In this document: piece after piece, positions 33,318 through 41,900 of the stretch
Position numbering within the stretch: the stretch's first letter is position 1
Layout: every line of letters starts with the position of its first letter
The notes under the pieces: model-generated
What the model was told of the DNA's origin: nothing
The model's database searches: none
Seen by the model: the letters and a program-made list of their open reading frames with translations, nothing else
Made by a program: the position numbers and the translations under genes
Assembly (NCBI RefSeq): GCF_030815415.1
Contig: NZ_JAUSWW010000001.1
Coordinates: 4,960,001 to 5,024,000, forward strand
Origin: Streptomyces canus
GTDB taxonomy: Bacteria; Actinomycetota; Actinomycetes; Streptomycetales; Streptomycetaceae
DNA length: 64,000 nt
Reading direction: 5' to 3'

Positions 33318-33331
33318 GGAAAGCGCTTTCC
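33318..33331. promoter_or_regulatory. LacI-type palindromic operator candidate
   Basis: GGAAAGCGCTTTCC is a perfect 14-bp palindrome with central CG, the form bound by many LacI/GalR sugar repressors. It lies 73 nt before the pectate lyase start and about 185 nt before the aminopeptidase start. Confidence 0.55.
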
Positions 33332-33515
33332 CCCGGAAGGTAGGAGTGCTGGCCTGAGCACGTCAATAGTCCGGTAGCTGATTTCTGTTCACATGGACGA
33401 ACATCGCGGAGGCATCCCGGAAACACCTGTGCGTTCCCTGTGGAACGGAAAACCCCTCGAACTCCTCTTCATCCACGGGTTCTTGGTGCCACATCAGCTA
33501 CAGGGAGAACACACC

Positions 33516-35114
33516 GTGCTCAGACCACTCAAAACCGTCGGTGCGGCGGCGATCGCGCTCGTCATAGCCGGGGCCGGGGCGGTTCAGGCGGCACCCGCCC
33601 GGACCGCTCCGGCCCCGGTACCGACCCTCGCCTGGGCGGCCTGCCAGGGTGGCTTCGAGTGTGCGAACGCCGCCGTGCCGCTCGATTACAACGACCCGGA
33701 CGGCGCCACCATCACCCTGGCCGTCATCCGCAAGAAGGCCACTGACCAGGCCGAACGCAAGGGCACCCTCTTCCTCCAGCCCGGCGGCCCCGGCAACTCC
33801 GGCGTGGACTTCGTCCGCAACAACTACGCCGACCTGCCGGCCGACCTGCGCGACTCCTTCGACGTCTTCGGCTACGACGTGCGGGGCGTCGGCCGCAGCT
33901 CACCCCTCCAGTGCTGGGACGACCCCACGTACACGGCCGCCGTCACCGCGGCCAAGGGCGTCCCCGGCCCCGACGCCTACGAACCCGCCGTACGCCAGGC
34001 CGCCGCCTTCGACCAGGCGTGCCAGGACAACGCGGGGGCCCTGCTGCCGTACGTGGGCACGGAGTACGTCGCCCGGGACATCGACCTGCTGCGCCAGGCG
34101 CTCGGCGAGGAGCAACTCACCTACTACGGCCGGTCGTTCGGCAGCTACATCGGTACGGTCTACGCGTCCCTGTTCCCGGAGCGGGTGCGGGCCCTCGTGC
34201 TCGACGGCGCGTACGACCCGGAGCGCTACGCGAACCGGCCGTACGCCTACGACCGCACCCAGTACCTCGCCCTGGACGGCGCGATGAGCCGCTTCCTCGA
34301 CTGGTGCGCCGCGGACCAGTCGACCTGCGGGTTCGGCGACGGCGACCCGCGCGCGGCCTTCGAGAAGCTGAAGGCGGACCTGGACGCGAACCCGGTCGTG
34401 ACCGCGAGCGGCGGCCGGGCGAACGGCTACACCCTCGTGTACCGCCTGATGTTCAACATCAACGAGGGCAAGGTCATCTGGCCCGCCCTCGGCGAGGCGA
34501 TGCACAAGGCGCAGCTGCGCGACAACACGTCCTTCCTGCTGCGTCCGCCGTCCCCGGCCAGCTTCGACTTCCTCGGCCCGAACGTGGTCGTCGAGTGCGT
34601 CGACAAGGACTACCCGGACAGCGCGGCCCGTCTGAAGCGCGAGGTCACCACCAACGCCCGGCTGGCCCCCCTCCTGGGCCCCGCCATGGCCTTCGGCCCG
34701 CCGACCTACGACCACCAGCACGCCACGGCCTGTGTCCAGTGGCCCGGCGAGCAGGTCAGCCGCTACGGCGGCCCCTTCAAGGCGGAGGGCTCCGCGCCGA
34801 TCCTGGTCCTCGGCACGACCGGTGACCCGGACACCCCCTACCGGGACGCGGTGGCGCTGTCGCGGGAGCTCGACAACGGACGGCTGCTCACGTTCGAGGC
34901 CGAGGGACACACGGCGTTCGGGCGCAGCGCGTGCGCGACGGACGCGGTGACGTCCTACCTGGTCGACCTGAAGGTCCCGAAGCGCGGCACGAGCTGCGCC
35001 GACGAGACCCAGCCGCCGTCGTCGACACCCACGGTGGCTCCTTCCGGTACGACCCTGAGTGAGCTCCGGAACGGGGTGAGCGACCGGGTGGAACGCATCG
35101 GCACCCTGCGCTGA
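33516..35114 (+). CDS. Secreted tripeptidyl aminopeptidase, S33 alpha/beta hydrolase
   Basis: A 532-residue exported serine peptidase. GTG 33516 (GGGAG 8 nt upstream) begins a signal peptide (LKTVGAAAIALVIAGAGAVQAAPA). The catalytic Ser is in YYGRSFGSYIG, the oxyanion segment in LFLQPGGPGNSG, the Asp in TTGDPDTPYRDA and the His in EGHTAFGRS; the last two fall in the TAP-like C-terminal domain. It removes tripeptides from protein N-termini outside the cell, as the Streptomyces Tap enzymes do. A terminator with a 10-bp stem follows. Conserved Cys pairs (CQGGFEC, CAADQSTC) suggest disulphides. Confidence 0.93.
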   Translation: MLRPLKTVGAAAIALVIAGAGAVQAAPARTAPAPVPTLAWAACQGGFECANAAVPLDYNDPDGATITLAVIRKKATDQAERKGTLFLQPGGPGNSGVDFVRNNYADLPADLRDSFDVFGYDVRGVGRSSPLQCWDDPTYTAAVTAAKGVPGPDAYEPAVRQAAAFDQACQDNAGALLPYVGTEYVARDIDLLRQALGEEQLTYYGRSFGSYIGTVYASLFPERVRALVLDGAYDPERYANRPYAYDRTQYLALDGAMSRFLDWCAADQSTCGFGDGDPRAAFEKLKADLDANPVVTASGGRANGYTLVYRLMFNINEGKVIWPALGEAMHKAQLRDNTSFLLRPPSPASFDFLGPNVVVECVDKDYPDSAARLKREVTTNARLAPLLGPAMAFGPPTYDHQHATACVQWPGEQVSRYGGPFKAEGSAPILVLGTTGDPDTPYRDAVALSRELDNGRLLTFEAEGHTAFGRSACATDAVTSYLVDLKVPKRGTSCADETQPPSSTPTVAPSGTTLSELRNGVSDRVERIGTLR

Positions 35115-35121
35115 CTCTTCT

Positions 35122-35154
35122 GAGGCGCCGGTCCGTTCTCGGGGCCGGCGCCTC
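35122..35154 (+). terminator. Terminator of the aminopeptidase gene
   Basis: GAGGCGCCGG pairs with CCGGCGCCTC around a 13-nt loop, 7 nt after the stop. Confidence 0.85.
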
Positions 35155-35203
35155 GCCCATGGGCCCGCCGCACCTCGTCCTCATGATCCGTAGACTCGGC
35201 GCC

Positions 35204-35881
35204 ATGGCAGTGGAGAGCAGCGCGCAGTGGGACGGGGTCGTCCGCCGGGACTCCATCAAGGAGAAGTGGGCGGCGCAGCGGGACCGGCTGTCCGACGCCG
35301 CGCACAGCGGTGACTGGGAGACCGTCTTCCAGGTCCTCGACGAGAGCCCCGAGTGGATCAACTCCGGGCGCCTGGACGGCCGTAGCGCCTACGGCCCCCT
35401 GCACCAGGCCGCCTGGCACGGCGCCGACGTCGAAACGGTGGGCCGCCTCCTCGCCCGCGGCGCCTGGCGCACCCTGCGCTCCACGGACGGCACCCGCCCG
35501 GTGGACATCGCCGTACAACGCGGCCACCAGCACCTGGTCGCCCTGCTGTCACCGGCCTACCGCCACCCACAGCCCCAGGACGTCCTGGACCGCCTCCGCG
35601 ACCACCTCCACCGCCTGATCCACCACCGCTCGGGCAGCGGCAGAGGCGACGACGACCTGGCCACCCGGCACGCCCTGCGCCTCCCCGACCCGACCGTCCT
35701 CACCGAACTCGACATCCCCCGCCTCTGGTTCCCCGTCCCCGGTATGTACGGCGGCTTCCACATCAAGCTCCAGGGCAGCGAGTTGAGCGTGGACAGCTGG
35801 GTGCGAGTGGTCGGGGGCTCGGAACGGACGGACCGCGTGACGGTGGACGGGGTGCACCTCCAGGAGGGGCGGATGCTGTGA
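35204..35881 (+). CDS. Ankyrin-repeat protein
   Basis: A 225-residue cytoplasmic protein with two to three ankyrin repeats in the first half (DRLSDAAHSGDWETVFQVL, YGPLHQAAWHGADVETVGRLLARGA, TRPVDIAVQRGHQHLVALL). The second half has a distinct fold with LWFPVPGMYGGFHIKLQ. Ankyrins bind other proteins. ATG 35204 is placed at the start of the folded part; the frame is open to 35159. Partner unknown; no operon partner is seen. Confidence 0.82.
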   Translation: MAVESSAQWDGVVRRDSIKEKWAAQRDRLSDAAHSGDWETVFQVLDESPEWINSGRLDGRSAYGPLHQAAWHGADVETVGRLLARGAWRTLRSTDGTRPVDIAVQRGHQHLVALLSPAYRHPQPQDVLDRLRDHLHRLIHHRSGSGRGDDDLATRHALRLPDPTVLTELDIPRLWFPVPGMYGGFHIKLQGSELSVDSWVRVVGGSERTDRVTVDGVHLQEGRML

Positions 35882-35947
35882 GGGACGGCGGGCGCGCATC
35901 ACCCCCCGCCTCCCACGGCACAGCGGCCGCGCCCTGACCTCTCGCAC

Positions 35948-36730
35948 CTAGCGGACGTCGACGAAGTCGCCCGGCGCCTTGGCCGCGCCCGTCGTCATGG
36001 TGCCGCGGAAGTGGTAGCGCCAGTAGCGGTCGGCGCTGACGGTGCCCTTGGTGGTGGCGACGCCGTAGGTGTTGGTCTCGACGTAGCCGAGGGGCTCGTA
36101 GTAGTCGGTGCCCGGCCTGCGGAACTGGAGCGAGACGTTCTGATTCGCGTAGCCGCGGTAGTCGTGGCTGTCCCAGTTGGCCCGGGTGAGCTTGCCCGAG
36201 ACGGTGAGCGTGCCGCCCTTGGCGACCGGCTCCGGGGAGGCGTTGGTGGTCAGCTTGGCGTAGCGCTTCATGAAGAAGGTGGTGTGGCCGTCGGACGTCG
36301 TGTAGTCCCCGTCATTGGCGCGGACGTCCACGGCGACATTCCAGATGCCGGCCAGCGAGTTCCTCAGGTCGCGCCGGGGGTCGACCGTGTAGTGCTTGGT
36401 GCAGACGGAGGTGGTCCCGTCGGCCTCGCAGACCGGTGTCGTCTCGGCGGCCTTCAGGACCGCGTCGGCCGTGGCCAGGCTCCTGCCGTGATAGAGCGTG
36501 AAGTCCGCGACGTCGATGCCGGAGTCGTCGCTCGCCGTAAGGCTCACGGTGATCTTCCGCGAGTCCGTGACACCCAGGACGACGTCGTTGCCCGAGCCAC
36601 CCCCGCCGGTGATCCGGAAGGCCCCGGCGTCGGCGTTGCCCACCACCTCGTCCGCCTGAGCTCCCGGCACGAGGAGCGCGGCCATGGCGAGCGCGCCCGT
36701 CAGGGCAGCGCCGATCGTCGTTCTACGCAT
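35948..36730 (-). CDS. Secreted protein, paralogue of 22572
   Basis: A 260-residue exported protein: signal peptide (ALTGALAMAALLVPGAQA), a first domain (ITVSLTASDDSGIDVADFTLYHG, with CEADGTTSVC likely disulphide) and a second Ig-like domain (SPEPVAKGGTLTVSGKLTRANW, ending APGDFVDVR). The layout, the SPEPVAKG and K-L-x-R-A-N-W motifs and the DxVDV end are shared with the gene at 22572, so the two arose by duplication. No enzyme motif; role outside the cell unknown. A GGGGGACC ribosome site precedes ATG 36730. Confidence 0.75.
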   Translation of the reverse strand: MRRTTIGAALTGALAMAALLVPGAQADEVVGNADAGAFRITGGGGSGNDVVLGVTDSRKITVSLTASDDSGIDVADFTLYHGRSLATADAVLKAAETTPVCEADGTTSVCTKHYTVDPRRDLRNSLAGIWNVAVDVRANDGDYTTSDGHTTFFMKRYAKLTTNASPEPVAKGGTLTVSGKLTRANWDSHDYRGYANQNVSLQFRRPGTDYYEPLGYVETNTYGVATTKGTVSADRYWRYHFRGTMTTGAAKAPGDFVDVR

Positions 36731-36846
36731 GAGGTCCCCCCATGGGACAGGCCTGCCACCCCCATGGCGGGCCGCTGATGAATGGACGCAGTGTACGTAC
36801 CGGTGATCACAACTGAAACACCTGGTGCGTAGCGGACAATGGGGGC

Positions 36847-37173
36847 ATGAGCATCGTCAAGATCAACGTACTCACGGTTCCTGAAGAGCAGCGCGAAGTC
36901 CTGGAGAAGCGGTTCGCCGCGCGGGCCGGGGCGGTGGAGGGGTCGGACGGCTTCGAGTGGTTCGAGCTGCTGCGGCCCGTGGAGGGCACCGACACCTACC
37001 TCGTGTACACGCGGTGGCGCTCCGAGGAGGACTTCGAGAAGTGGCGGTCCCAGATGGGGGCCTCCCACGGTGGCGGTGGCGCCCAGGGCGGGGAGCAGCA
37101 GAAGCCCGCGGCGACCGGGGCGACGCTGTGGTCCTTCGAGGTGGTGCAGTCCGCGGGGCCCAAGGAGGGCTGA
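36847..37173 (+). CDS. Antibiotic biosynthesis monooxygenase-fold protein
   Basis: A 108-residue ABM-type ferredoxin-like protein: VKINVLTVPEEQREVLEKRFAAR, EGSDGFEWFELLRPVEGTDTYLVYTRWRSEEDFEKW (read in pieces) are the strands and helices of the family. Such proteins are cofactor-less monooxygenases or heme-degrading (HmoA-like) enzymes; an Asn/Trp/His triad for heme cleavage is not obvious. ATG 36847 is preceded by GGGGG. It stands alone before the XRE gene. Confidence 0.8.
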   Translation: MSIVKINVLTVPEEQREVLEKRFAARAGAVEGSDGFEWFELLRPVEGTDTYLVYTRWRSEEDFEKWRSQMGASHGGGGAQGGEQQKPAATGATLWSFEVVQSAGPKEG

Positions 37174-37227
37174 TCCCGGCGTTCCCCTGACGCGGGTCAC
37201 TCTCCGTATCCATCATGGAACCCTGTG

Positions 37228-37258
37228 CGCACCCGTACAACGCGTTTGTACGGGTGCG
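37228..37258. promoter_or_regulatory. Inverted repeat upstream of XRE/DUF397/TIR locus
   Basis: CGCACCCGTACAA and TTGTACGGGTGCG form an exact 13-bp inverted repeat around CGCGT, 40 nt before the XRE start. The spacing of about 1.7 helical turns and the TACAA...TTGTA core suit a dimeric helix-turn-helix protein; autoregulation by the XRE gene product is the simplest reading. Confidence 0.6.
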
Positions 37259-37298
37259 TCGCGGTGAACGTACGGGCGCGGCGGGGGAGTTCAACGCC

Positions 37299-38138
37299 AT
37301 GGGAACGACGACAGGTCCACGGTCACGGACCGCACGCAGGAACGCCTCCGCGATGAGGATGGTGGGCGCGCTGCTCGCCGTCTTCCGGACGGCGGCCGGG
37401 TACACGCAGCAGCAGCTGGGCGACATGCTCGGCCTCGGGGAGCAGACCGTCGCCTCGATCGAGCAGGGCAGACGGCGGTTGATGCCGGACGTCGCCGCGC
37501 GGCTCGATGAACTCCTCGACACGAAAGGGGCGTTGTCGGTCGCGTTGAGCAAGATGCCGGAGGTGGATCTCGTCCCGCTGTGGGCGGAGGAGTTTCTGCA
37601 ACGGGAGCGGGAGGCCATCGCGGTCTCGTGGTACGAGAGCCAGGTGCTGCCTGGCCTGCTCCAGACGGATGCCTATGCGGAGGCCGTCTTCCGCAGTCGC
37701 GTGCCGGTCTACGACGAGGACGAGATCGCGCAGTTGGTGGCGGGGCGTACGGAGCGGCGGGCGATCCTGCACCGTAAGGATCGGCCGATGACCAGCTTCG
37801 TGATCTGGGAACCGGTCGTGAACGCGCCGATCGGCGGGACGGAGGTCTGGGTCGAGCAGTTGCGGCACCTGCGTTCGTGCTCCGAACTCCCGGGGCTCAT
37901 GCTCCAGGTGCTGCCGCTGAAGCGCACCACCCATGCGGGGCTCAACGGGCCGTTCATCCTCCTGGAGACCCCGGAACACCAGCGTCTCGCCTACATGGAA
38001 ACGCAGCGCGGAAGCCAACTCATCGCGGATCAGGGCGAGGTGGCGATCCTCAACCAGAAATATGCGATGCTGCGGTCACAGGCCCTCACCCCCGAGGACA
38101 CGAGGGATCTGCTGGACCGTCTGCTGGGAGAGCGATGA
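37299..38138 (+). CDS. XRE/DUF5753 regulator
   Basis: A 279-residue regulator of the streptomycete XRE-DUF5753 class. Helix-turn-helix: LLAVFRTAAGYTQQQLGDMLGLGEQTVASIEQGRR (in pieces, residues 20-55). The DUF5753 domain follows: VPLWAEEFLQREREAIAVSWYESQVLPGLLQTDAYAEAVFRS and the later FVIWEPVVNAPIGG and LPLKRTTHAGLNGPFILLE segments. ATG 37299 has GGGGGAG 9 nt upstream. Its stop overlaps the DUF397 start (ATGA), the standard pairing in which the DUF397 protein antagonises its regulator. It heads the TIR/STAND locus. Confidence 0.93.
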   Translation: MGTTTGPRSRTARRNASAMRMVGALLAVFRTAAGYTQQQLGDMLGLGEQTVASIEQGRRRLMPDVAARLDELLDTKGALSVALSKMPEVDLVPLWAEEFLQREREAIAVSWYESQVLPGLLQTDAYAEAVFRSRVPVYDEDEIAQLVAGRTERRAILHRKDRPMTSFVIWEPVVNAPIGGTEVWVEQLRHLRSCSELPGLMLQVLPLKRTTHAGLNGPFILLETPEHQRLAYMETQRGSQLIADQGEVAILNQKYAMLRSQALTPEDTRDLLDRLLGER

Positions 38139-38311
38139 GCGACACGGCACTTCAGTGGTTCAAGTCGAGCTACAGCGGTGACGAAGGCGGTGCCTGCGTG
38201 GAGGTCGCCACCCAGCCGACCGCAGTGCACGTTCGTGACTCCAAGAACCCGGCCGGTCCGCAGCTCGCCGTCGCTCCGGGCGCCTGGGCCGCCTTTGTCG
38301 CCCAGAGGTAG
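38135..38311 (+). CDS. DUF397 protein
   Basis: A 58-residue protein with the family pattern WFKSSYSGDEGGACVEVA, VHVRDSKN and WAAFVA. It is the usual small partner of an XRE-DUF5753 regulator and is thought to modulate DNA binding by direct contact. Coupled by ATGA to the regulator; the TIR gene begins 6 nt after its stop, so all are probably on one mRNA. Confidence 0.93.
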   Translation: MSDTALQWFKSSYSGDEGGACVEVATQPTAVHVRDSKNPAGPQLAVAPGAWAAFVAQR

Positions 38312-38317
38312 CGCGGG

Positions 38318-38905
38318 GTGGATTACGAGTACGACGTCTTCATCAGTTACAGCCACAGAGGGCATGTAAAAGACTGGGTGAAGAATCATTTCCAGGAAGA
38401 GTTGACGAAGTCCCTGTGGGACGTGTTACCCAACGACCCCCGGATCTTCGTGGATTACGAGATCCCGGTGGGAACACGCTGGCCGGAGAAACTCGAAGAC
38501 GCCCTCCTGAAAAGCCGCTGTCTCGTGGCGATATGGTCGCCGCCCTACTTCCGTTCCGAGTGGTGCATGGCGGAGTGGACGAGCATGCGGAAGCGTCAGC
38601 AGGTCCTGGGGGAGACGAACGGTGAGGCGCCGACCCTGATCTACCCGATCAGGTTCGCGGACGGCGACCACTTCCACCCCGATGCCCAGGCGACCCAGCA
38701 CTGCAGGGACCTGAGCAAGTACGGGCACGACGGTGAGCAGTTCCGGAACACTCCCGACTACGTGGCGTTCCAGCGGGAAATGCGGACCGTGGCCGAGGAG
38801 GTCGCGTCGCTCATCGACTGCGCGCCGGAGTGGCAGGCCGACTGGCCGGTCGACCGTCCGGAGGCCTATCGGAAGATTCCCCAGAGCCGTCTGCCGAGGT
38901 TGTGA
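38318..38905 (+). CDS. Free-standing TIR-domain protein with a TTA codon
   Basis: A 195-residue protein that is mostly one TIR domain: YEYDVFISYSHRG (strand A), PRIFVDYEIPVGTRW (BB region), CLVAIWSPPYFRSEWCMAEW with the Glu position used by TIR NADases, and a long C-terminal extension with HCRDLSKYG. Bacterial TIRs cleave NAD+ or make cyclic ADP-ribose signals, or act as scaffolds. Codon 37 (38426-38428) is TTA, so translation should depend on the bldA tRNA. GC content is lower than around it (tgtaaaagactgggtgaagaatcatttcc), hinting at transfer. Its stop overlaps the next start by one base. Similar TIR proteins accompany TPR/STAND proteins in actinobacterial FxSxx-COOH loci. Confidence 0.9.
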   Translation: MDYEYDVFISYSHRGHVKDWVKNHFQEELTKSLWDVLPNDPRIFVDYEIPVGTRWPEKLEDALLKSRCLVAIWSPPYFRSEWCMAEWTSMRKRQQVLGETNGEAPTLIYPIRFADGDHFHPDAQATQHCRDLSKYGHDGEQFRNTPDYVAFQREMRTVAEEVASLIDCAPEWQADWPVDRPEAYRKIPQSRLPRL

Positions 38906-41900
38906 TGAACAAACTCGACGGCAAGGTCGTGACGTTCTACTCCTACAAAGGCGGAGTGGGCCGCAGCTTTCTGCTCTCCAACACCGCCACACTGCTCGCC
39001 CAGTGGGGATACAGGGTCCTCTGCATCGACTGGGATCTGGAGGCCCCCGGCCTTCACTACTACTTCCGCCCCCATATGGAGAGCCCGGAGACCGGGCTGG
39101 TGGAAATGGTGCTGGGCGCTCGCGACGGGCAGCCGGTGGATGCGCTGGGGCACATCACTCCGGTCACCTTCCCGGACGGCTCGCGGCTCGATCTCATCGC
39201 CGCGGGCGGGGTCGGGGGCGACTACATCCCGAACGTGCAGGGCATCGACTGGGACGCCCTGTACGAGGAGCGGGACTTCGGCAACGTGCTGGAGGACTGG
39301 CGGCGGCGCTGGATCGAGTCGTACGACGTCATCTTCGTCGACAGCAGGACCGGGATCTCGGACTCCGGCGGTATCTGCACGGCTCAGCTGCCGCACATCC
39401 TGGCGTACGCCTTCACCGCGAACCAGCAGAACGTGGACGGCGTTCTGGAGGTGGTGGGGAGGGCGGCCAAGGCACGCAACGGGCTGCCGTACGACCGCTC
39501 CCGGTTGCTGACACTTCCCTTGCTCTGCCGGTTCGACATGAGCGAGGAGTACGAGCGGGCGGCGGACTGGCGACGGAAGCTCCAGCCCGCGCTCAAGTCC
39601 AGCTACAACGCCTGGGTTCCGGAGGGGGCGGCGGTCGAGCGGGTGCTGGATCACTGCACGGTGCCGTACTCGGCGTACTGGTCGTTCGGGGAGGAACTCC
39701 CGGTTCTGACGGAGGACTTCAGGAATCCTCAGCTCATCAGCTACAGCATCGCGTCGATCGCCGGGTTGATCGCGCGGCATCTGGAGGATGTTCGACTCTT
39801 CACCGAGAGTCGGGATTCCTACGTGGATGCCGCGATCAGGACGGGGCGGCGGGGCGGCGGGTATCCGTACGACTTCTTCATCAGCAGCGCGCCGAACACG
39901 AGCGATGACGCGCGGCTACTGGCCGGGCTGCTGGCCGCCGAGGGGTTCTCCAGCTACTCACTGCCGACGGAGGTGCGTCCCGGCGGCCACTTTGAGGATC
40001 TGCGGACAGCCATCGCCACCTGTCGGCACTTCATCCTGCTCGCCCGGGACACCGTGGGTTCGTTTCAGCAGGGCGAGCTGAACCACTTCCTGCGGCAGAC
40101 GTTGGACGAACAGGCGGACCGTGTCCTGTTTCCCGTCGTGACCCCCCGGGGTGTCGTGCGCGATCTGCCGACCATCGTCCAGTCGATCCAGGCCTTCAAA
40201 CTTTCCGCCGCCGGCCTGCCGGACGTGGCTAGGACGATCAGAGCCAGGCTTCAGGGCAACGGCTCTCCGAGCTCGGCACCCGGATACGGAGATCACCCGC
40301 CGGACGAACGCCTGCTCATCTCCTCCGCGGGTACGGATCGGGCCTGGGCGGAGTGGGTGGCCTGGCAGTTGACGGACGCCGGGTACGAGGTCGAACTGGA
40401 CGGGCGCGGTCACCGCGAGAGTGGGCGGACAGTGGCCCTGCTCTCGCGGGCGTATCTCGAAGTGGACTGGTCCGTGACGGAGGCGTGGATCACGGATCTG
40501 GCCGCGCGGGAGCGGCTCGTCCCGGTGCGCATCGACGCCACCAGCCCGCCGCCGGCTCTGCGCGAGCTGGTGTTCACCGACCTGTTCGGGTCGGACGAGG
40601 AGGCGGCGCGGGACAGGCTGCTGCATGCGGTGGCAGGTCGGGGCGCCCGGCCCGGCAGCGCACCCGAGTTCCCGGGGGGTGGCCGGTCGCGCAGGTCCGG
40701 GGAGGCAGGACCACGGCTGCCTGGGAGTCTTCCGCAGGTGTGGAACGTTCCCCCGCGCAATTCCCGCTTCACGGGCCGGGACGACCTGCTGGGAGAGATG
40801 CGGACCCGGCTGACAGATGTGCGAACGGTGCTGTCCCTGGGCGGGCAGATCGGCGTGGGCAAGACCCATCTGGCCATCGAGTACGCCCATCGGTTCAGCG
40901 GCGAGTACGACCGGGTCTGGTGGGTGGAGGCGGGGGAGTCCATGTCGGTCCCCGCCCAACTGGCCTCGTTCGCGGTGGCCATCGGCCGTGCCGATCCCAG
41001 CACCCCTGGGCCCATCGCGGTGCAGAACCTCAGCATGGAGTTGCGGACCCGGTCTCGCTGGCTGATCGTCTTCGACGACGCCCAGGACCCGGCCGCACTC
41101 GCCAGGCATCTGCCGACCGGTGACGGGCATGTGCTGATCACCTCCCGCAACCCGCACTGGCACCAGATCGCCACACCGGTCGACGTCGACGTCCTGTCCC
41201 GTGCGGAGTCGATCTCCCTGCTGCGCTCCGGCAGCCAGGGCCTGAGCCGGCGGGACGCGCATCGGCTGGCCGAGGCCCTGGGCGATCTGCCGCTGGCACT
41301 GATGCAGGCCGCGGAGTCCCTGTACATCTTCACCCCGGACCAGTTCCTGCGGGAGCTGGAACACCATGCCGGTACGGCGGTCGGCGACGGCATTCCGCTC
41401 GACTATCCGAGGTCCCTGACGGACCAGCTGACCTTCAGCATGGACCTCCTGAAGGAGCGGGACCCCTTGGCGGCCGCCCTGCTGCGAGCGTGCGCCCTGC
41501 TGGCACCGGAGCCCTTCCCGTTGCACACCTGCGACCCGGAAAAGGCCGGTGCGGGGGAGGACGGTGGCGGGGGAGCACTGGTGCGGGAGCTGTCCTACCC
41601 GCGAGCCTTCCGGCGGATCCTCACAGCGCTGGAACGGCTGGGGCTGGCCCGGGTGGCCGGGGGCAGCATCCAGGTGCACCGCCTGACCCAGGCCGTCCTG
41701 CGCGACCGCCTCGACGACGAGGGCACACAGGCCGCCCGCGATGCCAGTGCCCTGCTGACATCGGCCTACCCCGGCCAGGCAGCGAACACTGACAGCTGGT
41801 CACGCTGGCCCGCGCTGGTGCCGCACCTGCTCGCCATCAGCCCCAACGCCCTCACTTCACCCTCCGTCCGGTACGCGGCCTGTGAAGCCTGCTGGTATCT

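Noticed and set aside
38135..38311. DUF397 product as an FxSxx-COOH precursor peptide
   Set aside because: Its C-terminus (FVAQR) lacks the FxSxx pattern and the whole sequence fits DUF397; no radical SAM gene is nearby.
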